Below, piece after piece: positions 24,401 through 36,200 of a DNA stretch of 64,000 nucleotides. The number at the start of each line of letters is the position of its first letter. The first letter of the stretch is position 1. The position numbers and the translations under genes were made by a program. The DNA lies in NCBI GenBank assembly GCA_963920705.1, contig OY987226.1, positions 25,067,136 to 25,131,135 of the forward strand, written 5' to 3'. Source of the stretch: Odiellus spinosus. Lineage: Eukaryota; Arthropoda; Arachnida; Opiliones; Phalangiidae. Under the pieces are notes generated by a model. It worked only from the letters and a program-made list of their open reading frames with translations, had not been told where the DNA came from and did not search any database.

Positions 24401-27400
24401 AAAAATCTTGCAGTTAAACTGTAATAATTACCACAATTATTTCCCTTTTTTCATTACCATATTTCTCTTTTCCAGCTTCATGGCTACACAGGAGATGAAC
24501 CAATATTGCTTCAAGCTTATATTGGATCAGATGAACTAGCGCCTTATCCACATCTATATTACCAAGCGAGTAAAGTCTGCAACAAAAATTCACCACCTTG
24601 CAATCAAAAAACAATACAGGGTACAACCGTCATTGAAATGGAAATACCAGCTCAGAAAGATATGACTTTTAGGTGAGTAAACCAAAACACTCCAATTTAT
24701 GTATAATCGTTAGCTCTGATGCTAATAATTAGGATGAAATGACTAAATGATAAAAAATGAGTTTCATTGTAGTTCAAGTTGTGAATATACATCTCTGAAC
24801 TATAAATTTGGTACGATACAGATATTGACATTACACTACGGGTAAATTATGCGCAATCTTCTAACAAAGTGACACTTTGTGTCATATAATCGAAATGAGC
24901 GAGACATTCCGCACAAAAATCATGACATAGAAAGTGTCAAGGTAATTGCTTGAAGGTTGTAATTACAAAATCTTAATTTTTTGAGTCTTAAACTAAGTTT
25001 TTAAGAGACTCTAAGGCCTCATATGAAATCTTATTCTTTTATTCGAGATTCATATCGATTGTTCAATTGAAATTCTATAATTCCAATTATTCTGAAAATC
25101 TGAATATTTATCAAAATTAACAAGGTAGATTACCAATTAGAACTTCATTTAAGTGCTGATTTTTACTAAATGAACATTGATGTCATTAGCCAGTTTTATT
25201 TTGAAGCAAATTTTCAAAGCGTAGACAGTCTAAGAATTTTGAATCACCCACTGAGCCTAAAACTTTCATTTACTTTTACATAAAAGCATAACTTGTTTAT
25301 AGTTAATATACATCACTTTTATACATATAGTTCTAAATAATATTTACTTGCATGGCTTAAAACAGTTTATTAAATTACTATTATTATTATTTTTTTTTGT
25401 GGAGGGCTTTCGTTTCTAAACTAACAAAACAAAAAACTCCGCCGTGAGAAATCTCTAAAATCTATACAATATGTATTATGCTACGTCACACCGGCCTCAG
25501 CTTATTTCTTGTTCTTTTCGTTTTTCTTCTTTTACTCCCCAAAAGGCTGCATTTTAACTCCACTCCAGGAATTTACATCAACATTTGCTTTATCCATGTG
25601 GGGCTCATCACGCTACGCTATGTATAGGGCCCAATGTTTAATAAGGTTAACTTTGCAAAAATTAATTAGTCTAAATTAATAGATCATCCACAATTAACCG
25701 CTTATTCTGGTTTGTGTGGTTAATTATCATATTCGTAAACAAGTTTTCGATTCAAGAACTTTTTGAAATATTTTATTGGTGCAATTAACAAAAATACAGT
25801 GAATATTGTTTCTAACACATCTTTGCCTCATACTTTTCCAAGAATTTAAGATATTCGTGAAACTAATATTTTCACTTTTAGTTTAAAAAATTGATGACCA
25901 CCATCATATTGTTCAAAATAATTCGAAGCGACATTTCTCGAAATTAGTCTCTCTTTGAGCCTTTGTCCAATGGATAAACGGTTAACCAAAAAAATACCAT
26001 CTTTTTAACGCCTAACCGTATCTAGGTAATTGTTTTTGAAGATAAAGTATAAAATTATGAAATGGTAAAATTAACCAAAAATGTAGGGTTAATCATCAAA
26101 TTAGCAGATAATTTTATCCAAACCCTAGCTATGTTAACGCCTTCTTTGAATGTTTGTTGAAACCATTTTGTTTCACACCTGGTCCCACTCAATAGAATGT
26201 CAATTCCTCAAATTCACATATGTTTAACAATACCATTAGACATATTGGATGTCATCACACATACCTTTCGTCCATTAATACGAGTAGAGAGACTACGTTT
26301 AGTTTCCACACATATTATTATCACCCTGGCAACCTATCTCATACACTACACCCGTAGCAACGTTCTGGCCGTGGCCGTGTTTCGGTTTGTTTTTAATAAG
26401 AGCCCAATGACTGGGCTCCAAATCAACAACATCCCAGGGCTTTCAACTGGTGTGTTGTCTTTTCACCGATAGATTTTGACATACGGGGAACAGAATATTT
26501 CTTTCCTCTTTTTCCTTTAGAAAATTTAGTTTAACATCATTAGTATCGAATAAGGATTTTACTAGAATCATGGGTAATTGGAACAAATCTAATTGCTGTG
26601 TGAATATCTTTTTGTCTTTGTCAGAAAATCAATTTTTTTTTTTTTTTTTTTGTTATTGTTTTTAGTATTGATTGTGTTGGAATTTTAAAAGAGAGAAATG
26701 TTGATGTTGATCAAAGGCTAAGCACTTTTCAAGAATATAATGTAGATACCAGTAAATATCCCAATGAATCTACGTCAAAGGCTAGAAAGAAGAGTCCAAG
26801 TTGCAGATTGGTCTTCAGAGTCATTATCTATGTCACCCCACAAGCTGAATCTGACGCGGCTAGAACATCAGTGGTTCTACAGGTGGTTTCAGACCTAATA
26901 AATTGTAGTAAGTAAAAGTTATTTTATTAATATAATAGTTGTAATCTAAACCTTGGAAGGAACCTAAGTTTCTATTTCCAAGCTTGAAACAGAGTTTATT
27001 TTAATGAATATGAAACCCAACAGGGACTCTAATCATTAATTCCCTGTTTTAATTTATAGCTCAACAAACGGCGGGACCAGAAATTTGTCGACAGTCACTG
27101 ACAGACTGCCCCTGTAATGGTGGGGCTGAATTGTTTTTGATTGGGAAAAATTTTCAAAAGGATTCGGTTGTTGTTTTTCAAAATCATGGTAAGATACGTT
27201 TGACGTTTGTCTTAAACTGTTGCTGTCACTGATTCATCGTGAAAATCAGATGGAACTTGAGTTACATTTTTGATATAAGATGATTAAACTAGATATATAT
27301 AAATAATTACCATAGTAATAAAATCTTCAAAATGTTTGGAAGCGAAAAATCGCAAATCCTGTTGTTATTACAGAGCCAACAGTTGATTCTCACGTATTCT

Positions 27401-30257
27401 GCCTGGTTAGGCATGGTCTGAGTCTTTTTCGTGAACGTACTTAATCTAAAAAGTCCTACCTTTCATTTGAAATTTATCTTTAATCATTTTTTCCCCATAT
27501 TCTGCTTAAAGTAATTGATGGGAAAATTTTAATTTATATATTTTTGGGGTTGAAGTTTGTTAAAACCACCTAGACTCAGATGCATAAAATTTTAAATATA
27601 AGTTTTTTGATAAATCTTAAAATATATAACATCCTTACTTAAAATTAACACTTCAAAAAGCTCAGATTAAGTATTCTAAAGCTATATTGCGGGGCAGGGG
27701 GTTTCTTAACTATCGGGTTACTACCATAAAGTTGAGAATTTATTCCATTTTCATTTTTTTTAAACTTATGATTTGCGTATGTTTAGGTGCACCCCAAATA
27801 AAACCAAGTAAAATTGATTCTCTTGAAGACAATTCAAAAGAGGGATCATCTCCAGAAGATACTTTGGCTTTAGAAAAGGGTTTGTAACAATACTCTCTTT
27901 CTCATGCAGCAAAAACTTATAGTTATTAAATGCTATACAAATTTTAGCTAAAATACTATAGCTTTTCCCTAGAAACCCTTACCAAAAAAAGTTAGTCTTA
28001 AGAGGTCTTGGGGAAGTCTTTCGGGTGTCTTTTGTAGTCTTAAGAGGTCTTGGGGAAGTCTTCCATTGCGTCAAGAAGTCTTGGAGAGGTCTTAAAGACT
28101 TCCCCAAGACTTTTGTAGCGTTCTTGAAGACCTCTTCAGATCAGACTAACTTTTTTCTGTAAGGGAATACTAGAGGGTTTTGTGGTAAAAGGAATGAGTC
28201 CAAGGATATTAGTGCGCATCCTTAAATATTTGTGGGGCGCTTGCTTCGTTTACTGACCAAGATTAGTTCAAACTAAAAGTTTTTAGATAGTTTGAGCAAC
28301 CCATAAAAATTGTACCTCAGACGTGAACATGTGCACCTCTAGAGCTCATTGAATGTTTTCTGAGGTGTAATGAATGTCGATTAAGCCACCACAAAAGTTT
28401 GAGCTCAAACATCTTCAATGATCTCTGAGAAAAATATTAGGCACACCAAAACCAAGCAATATGATGATTGGCTAACAAGCATGGTCTGCAACTGTTTTGG
28501 ATTGTATAATTTGTTAATTGCTAATTTGACTTGTTACCAGCGCTGTTGGATACTCTGCTTTACAGGCTAATTCTTGAATTAGCCTGTAAGAGAAAAAAAT
28601 CAATGTGCTCTATATAGTTATTCCCGTCTAACTTACAATTATAAGTGCTTAAATTCTCTACTATTATTGAGTTATCTAAACCATATCATGATGAGTTTAT
28701 TTTAATATGTCATATCCACTACAGATGGCAAGAACGGAATTATGAAATGGATTGAAATTGTGACCCCAGAAAAGGATTTCTTACATACGGTAAGAATTAA
28801 TATATTTTCTACTTGAATAGTATGGTTTTTCAGGTGAAAACTAGTTGAAATGCCAAGTGGCAAGGAATTTATTGTTTAATAGGTTCATAGTTAAAGGGAA
28901 ACCATCAGCTAAAAATGGAACAGCTTTGGAATTTATTTTATTTTTTTTTTATTTTTTTCGGAATCACCATACCAAAAAAACGTATTTGAGAATGGTTTGA
29001 AAATTATTAGACACGATTTTGGTATTTATATTAATCCCTAAAGTTTGGTTAAAGGGTAAATGAAAAATGCTATATCACTTTTTTGATTTTTCGTTTTTCT
29101 GAATCTACGTTATCGAAAACGTAAGAAAAATATCAACTCTTATTTTTAAGCATCCCCTAAATATGATAGAAAAGGTTTTAAAGATCAGACTTAGTTATCT
29201 GCTACAAAAAAGCGTGGAGCCCCTGTGTTTGAATTTCCGAGGTGGGTATCCGACCAATAGGGGCCGTTTAAACAACGTGACTACCCCATAGAAAACATAT
29301 ATATCATATATATAATGAGGCTAAATACCTTTGATATCGAACTAACTGCTCGAAATTGTGTTTTCCTTTATTTAAAAAATATTAATTCATCTAAATAAAT
29401 TTATTTAAGTCGCAACGCCCGCTTAAGCGTAGTAAAAATTCATAATCTCTTAAAAATGCTAAGCCTAAATCAAACCTAAAACGTGCCTTTATTCAATTTA
29501 AAGCCCCATATCACGCGCTTCGGCGACGGCGCTCGCGCTTCTAGGAGGCTATGTAATATAAACTATACTATACACGAGCACGCGGGATTTCGCCTATTGG
29601 TTCGATACCCACCTCGGAAATCCAAACACAAGGGCTCCATGCATTTTTGTAGCAGACAACTAAGTCCGATCTTTAAAACCTTTTCTATCAAATTAAGAGA
29701 TGCTTAAGAATAAGAGTTGATATTTTTCTTAGGTTTTCGATAACGTAGATTCAGAAAAACGTAAAAATCAAGAAAGTGATGTAGCAGTTTTCATTTACCC
29801 TTTAAGTTTGAATGTAAGTGAAGTTTAAATTTGGACCAGTCATATTATCTTAGCCTACAACGTACAGCGCTCGTAATGTTCTAACTAATAAAGTTTGAAG
29901 TTTAAATTTTTCACGGGATAGAAAACAGTTTCAAACGAACTGTCATGCGAACGAGCGCAAAGAAGAAAAACACAAGTGCTATATTTCAAATGAGTTTTAA
30001 GTCTAGTTGTGATTGTAGCCTAAAACAGAGTAGTCACAGTAAAATCTTTGAACAACACCTCAACCACGAATCACAACAGAGTTTGTTAAAATATCGCCAG
30101 ATGGCAAAAGTGGTGTCTTCACAATAAATTAACCTATCAGTACCGTACGTTGAAGGTGAGAGCCATTGGGGTCATCTCATTGCTTCGATTTTATACTTCA
30201 CTTGCATTCAATCTTTACCAAACCCTGGAAAGTAAAACATGTACAATAATTGAACAC

Positions 30258-30294
<37 letters not shown>

Positions 30295-33200
30295 GGCCTG
30301 GTGATTCCTGTAAAAATTCAAAAACAGTTCCATTTTCGGCTAATAGTTTCCCTTGAAATATTTTAACTGTAATTCATCTTTTTAATCAATAAGGTGGTAC
30401 TGAAATTATAAAATTAATAAATTTGAAAACAGTCAAAGCGCATAAAACCTAGTTTTACAATTATCTGATTATGACCCTATTTAATTGTGATATAATTGAC
30501 AAATTGGCTGTAGTATAGACCAAAAACTAGGAGAAGATGATCTTCAAGGGGTGGATTCTCAATACAGTATTTCCTTTGTTGAGCAGACTTTACAACCCAC
30601 TCTTAATTGCTTTAGGTCAAAATACTCACAGAAAAAGAAAGTAAAAAAAAAGGGGATAATGAGGGAAATCCAAAGATTTTTAAATTAATTTTAATGAATT
30701 CTTTTGACAAAATGAAGACAAGGTAAATGTTATTTAAATCGCTAAGGAGCGTAAAAGGAAAAACTTGGGCTATGTTTCAAACAGTTTGTTAATTACATAG
30801 AAAAATATATATATATTTTAGATAAATAATTTATCTGTTTCTAAATGTGGAAATTTCTTAAAATCCGCTAAATCAGTATTTGGCCCAGCCAATGTAAAAC
30901 ACCAACTAGCTCCAAAATATTTTTGGTCAATAGAATGCCCAGTTTCTGGGCTTCGTAATGATATTAATATCGATGCGTGTATGGCCTGACTACATCACTT
31001 TCTCCAGGACTCCGAATGTAACCCCAAAAAAATATTTCTTCACTTTACGCGCTAATAAAATATAAACAGGAATTTTGAGAATAATTAGGGTCATACCACT
31101 GGGTTCTGCGCATTATTCTAGATAAGAAACCAAATTTTCATAACACTATAGTAATTAGATTGAGAGTTATTCAAATTTATACTAAGGGAGACAAGTTCGG
31201 TAAAATCGGAACATAGAAACGTGGGGTAGTGGTTAAAACCGCGTATTTCAAAAAGTACTTAATGTTTTAAGCTCAAAATCTCCAAAAGTTAGTTTTAAAC
31301 ATAGACGAAAGTGTGGGTGAAATTTTATAAAAATCGGTTGTACCCGGGTGACATGCATGGGTGAATTCACGTGGAATGACCCAAATATACCAAAAATTGT
31401 TTAAAAGTTATCTGCATTAACTTATTGCCCATCGAAAATCCTCTGTTGAAATTTTAGTATATATCTCCAAGTTAAGCAAGAGCAAAATTTTTAAGAGCAC
31501 TGTCATTATTATTAGGATAGGGGTGCTCAGACAAATCTGATCATGCACTTTGACTAGTAGTCCATTTACAAACCCAGACAGTTCAAGAATTAAAAAGACT
31601 TGATTTCGATGACGAAGCAAGAACTTGCTCAGTGTCAGACTAACTATTGTTTTTTGCGTCTAATGGATACAGCTCGTTTAATGAAGTATTTTTTTATTTT
31701 TAGAATCATTTGATCTGTAAAATTCCTCCTTACAAGAACGCTCAAAATTTGCAAATACCAGCTAGAGTCCAGTTCTACGTATCTAGTGGTGAGAGGAATA
31801 GCGCTTGTCATTTCCTCACTTTTCATCCCATCAACTCTAATGGTAAGAATTTTGTTTCATTGAACTAGCTAGAAACCAGTTTGGTAAAAGATTTTTAGAA
31901 TTTCTATGAAATTTTTCAACAAAGTTTTACTGGAAGATTATTTTATCCAAGTTGATTATCAGGGTTTGAATATCATTGAAGATTAAAATAAGGTTTTACC
32001 GAAAAAAGTTAGTTTGTTCTGAAGCTGTCCTCACGAACACTACAAAAGTCTTGGGGAAATCTTTAAAACTGACCCAAGACTTCTTAACATAGTGAAAGAC
32101 TTCCCCAAGACCTCTTAAGACTAACTTTTTTTGGTAAGGGTATATTCTACACTTTATGCATAAACTTTTTGTTCGGGCTTTTGATTCAATGATAGGAATA
32201 TGTATCTGTGTGAATTTTGAATGTTGGAAAATTTTACTGAAGGGGGATGCCAAATTTTATTTCCCATGTAGGACAACTTCAAAACAAAAGCAAGTTGAGT
32301 TCAATTTTCAGAAAAAAGGAACATACATCTTAATGCAAAGTGCTATATGATTTCTCATAAGAATAGTGTCATAAGAAAAATAATTACCATAAGTTAGACT
32401 CGCCCATGGACGCAATGCTAAACGCATTTACCATCTAAACTTGGCGCGCTTACACATATACCCCCCACCCGTGTGAGAGATTAGGTACCACCGGAAAAAG
32501 GGGGAAAAACCGCTCTAATGGGGCTAAGGAACTCGAGCGCCCCGATGCGGCGTCAGATGCCCATTAAGTAAATACGGCCGCTAGACTAGACTCCGACAAC
32601 ACAAAAAAAAACCGTAAGCAGCGTGATCGTGTTTTTTTAGTTTCAGCGTGCAGTGACTGCCGTGGCGGAGTCTACGCTAGACCAAGCAGTCGATAGTTGG
32701 GGAGGTAAATGACGTTAGAATGATCCAAAGCGCCTATTAATTTAACTTAATTAGTTTAGTCTATAATTATGGTCAGTTTGCGGAATATCTGAAAAATAAA
32801 CGTGTTAAAGAAGAGCGTTCTATAATATATAATAAATTATAAGAATCAACCTCCACCATAAGACTGTAAATGAACCTTTTATACAGTAGTGACATCTATA
32901 CTACCGCATTATTTGATACGTATTAAAATTACTTTTAAATATCACATTAATTACTCGGAGATCCCTAACGATTTTAATAAAACAAGTCAATCATACTTTT
33001 GTAAAATAAATAATGTTTTGGTTTATAGCCATAATTTACGCGATAGAGGGCGGTTTATACAAATTTAACATTTTGAGTGGATGGTAAATGCCGTAAGCAT
33101 TGGGTCTATGGGCGAGTCTAACTTATAGTACTTATTTTTCTTATGATAGTGTATATTTAGGGCTCTCACCTAGTACTATTAACAAGGAACGCGTATTTCA

Positions 33201-36200
33201 ATAGATAAAGATAACAAAACCTGGCGTTCATAAACAAAATCACATGTGAGACTGCTTTCTGTTAAAGGCACTTGTGAACGCAAGGTTTTATCAGCTTTAT
33301 TTCGATGGTGTCCATTGTTATAATAGTCCTAGCTTTATCCAGAATAGGAAAAGTTACTAGCGATTTGCGCAGAATATATGGTGAAAAGTGCGAAAGAAAA
33401 ACAATTTATTAAGGTGCACAAGCTTGTGCACCTGAATAAATCGTTATTCTTTAAGGTGTACAAGCTTGTGCACCTGAATAAATCGTTATTCTTTCGCTCT
33501 TTTCACCATAGTCCTAGCTTTGAAACCCAAATCAATAATTTAAATGCAAAGCGATATAGCCAAGCCATATTCAGTAAAAGTTATTCTGGGCATCTAAATT
33601 CATATCATTGAAATTGTAATTACTAAACATACCTTTATATGTTTCAGTTGCGTTCATGTTTTCTGGAAGTAATGTTGAGTCCAGTAAGTATAAAATTGAG
33701 TTCTTTATGCATTCTTTTGTGTGTACACTAAATCCTTTTTTGAAGTATTTGTAAACCACCAACCTATGAAAGTAGCGCGAGAAGTAACTTAAAAAAGCTG
33801 ATTTTTATCATATTGTTCTCCGCTGTCGAGAAGAATTTTTGTCCATTTGGCCTTAGCCAATTACAAAACCTTCTTGACTGAAAACTTCACTTTTTAGATC
33901 TTGGGCTCATGCAAAACTCATCTAGTTTGCCTTTGATTTTAGCTAGTGTTTCCATTTTGTTCAGACAAAGGCTAAAAATCGTTAGTTTATGGTCCAGGGG
34001 TGTAGCAACTCTGGTTTCAGGTGCTATAAAATCTGCCATTTTTTTTTTTTTTTGGACTTTTCAGTGTCATTGTTTTTTTTACTATATACAATTCCAAGAT
34101 TTTATCAAAGGACAATTTTCTCTAATCAATTTTGCTGATACATTCAGTTTCTTGTTTAAATTTTTACAAGCCATGATTAAGAAACGTTCTGACACAGCAT
34201 TAGTGGGTGCCCCAAAACATATAGCGCCCGGTTAACGGTTGGGGGACATTCCCAAACTCAAGCGCCTCATCCGTTCTCAAATGGAGTGTTGGTTATAATT
34301 TGGGAAAATTCTCAAACTGAAGCCCCCCCCCCCCCCCGGTGGCTGGCACCCACCCCCTGACATGTACACCCTCGCTACCCTAAATTAAGCCTTGTTACTT
34401 AGATTAACAGTTTACATTCCAGTTTACCGGCCTATTAATAATTTTTTTTCCCATTCCAGAACTTTTAGACACAACTATAAAGAACCATGGTTCCTCACCT
34501 CCTGTTGTTGCGGTACACAACCCTATCCTGGATGGAGCTGCATCTTATAATACCGAAGATGTAAAAGTTATAGCTGGTACCAAAATTCTAAGAGCAAATA
34601 GCAATGAAGCAACGCAGTCGTCTGTTATTGTGTTTTTACCATCGGGAAACATGCAGAATGGTCAAAGCCAGATAATTCCTGTTAATGTGTCTTCGTCATC
34701 AGCTGCGGCACTTATAACCCAACAAGAACAACCAGTGATGAAAAATCAGATGACCAATTCCAGTTCCAGCCCTATTGAAAACGCAAGTATGTCTATCAAT
34801 TTTTATTGGAATAGGTGTCGCTATAGTTTTTGGGGACACTGCTGAGAGCTGAGCGTAATACTATAATAAAGAGACCCTAAACATGCATACATTTAAGCCA
34901 CTAGGGAACACAATACATAAACTGAGCTGTCTTCAACTTTAGTATAGTCAATTTAATTAACTTCTATTTAAAAGAACGATTTTTTATGGTTAATTTATAA
35001 CCTCAATAGAAATATTAGTGTTAAAAGTAAGGTTCTTTTGAAAAAAAAAAAAAATATATATATATATATATTTCATCGCGGTTAGTAATTAATATTAAAG
35101 ATTGGTATAGTCAAGTTGTACAGTTATAAACAGCTATACACCAGTTTTATCTAATTAATAAAGTAAATAAATTGGCTATGAAAGCCTTCACTGTTTATCT
35201 ATCTATACACAACAAATAGGGCTTTAGGGAGCAAAGTCGAGCACCATGACTTGATTAGGTCTTTGTTTGTGATTTCATCTTAAAAGTTTCAATATTATAT
35301 TTATAATTCTAGGAAGTGCAGAAAATCCTGGTGGAATGCATACAGTGCAACTAATGTTACAGCCGCAAAATTCCAATAATGTCAGTGTTTCCCAAACAAA
35401 ACTGGAGGAAAGTTTTGGTTTGAAGGACTTCTTGCCTCCACCTCAAAGCCAAGCATCTGATATTATCTTAGCGAATCTTGCCCATGAAAGTACGCAAGAA
35501 TCTCTCTTTCACGACAAGAAACTAAAAATGGAAAGCGAGTTATCAATATTGACACACACTCATAATCACGAGCCTGCGTCTAGCGAACCTCAAGCCAAAT
35601 ATTTAAAAGGGATGAACCGCTACGCTGAGACCATACCTAACCCTGAACTTAACACAACACTAACTCAACAGATTTTAACTCAGCAACATCTTAATTTGCA
35701 ACAAGATCAGATAAATAATATGCAAAACGAATTGGATAAAAAAGTTATCGAAGTGCAAAACTTTCAACAACAGCAGCTCAGTCAAGTATTACAATCCCAA
35801 GCTCAAATGGTACAGGACTGTCGTAATCAGGAAATAGGAAGACAGTTGGCGCAAGGTTTAGAAAATAACCTTCAATTTCAACAGCAGCAGCACCAAATCC
35901 AGCAAGTCCTCCAAATCCAAATGGATCAGAGTCTAAGGACCATTCATCCGGAAGATCAAATGCAAGAAAAACTACGTTTAGATTTTGAGCGAAAGCTCAG
36001 CCCTTCTGAAAAGCTGCAACTGGAAAATGGCCTGCATCAAATCCAGCAAGAGCAGTTTGAAAATGAAAAATTACGAATCGATTTGCAAAGATTGCAACAA
36101 GACCCGACTTTGAATGGACTCCAACAACAAATGACAATTGAACCGAGTCATATTGAAAATAAAAGACACTTGCCCCAAGATCCTAGTGAGAATTCGCATT

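Noticed and set aside
29590-29602. GGTTCGATACC as a tRNA B box
   Set aside because: No A box or clover-leaf at the right distance; it lies in a foldback arm and its mirror copy exists at about 29250.
34630-34845. 71-codon ORF
   Set aside because: It is the NFAT exon read in frame from an internal ATG past the donor at 34787 into the intron.
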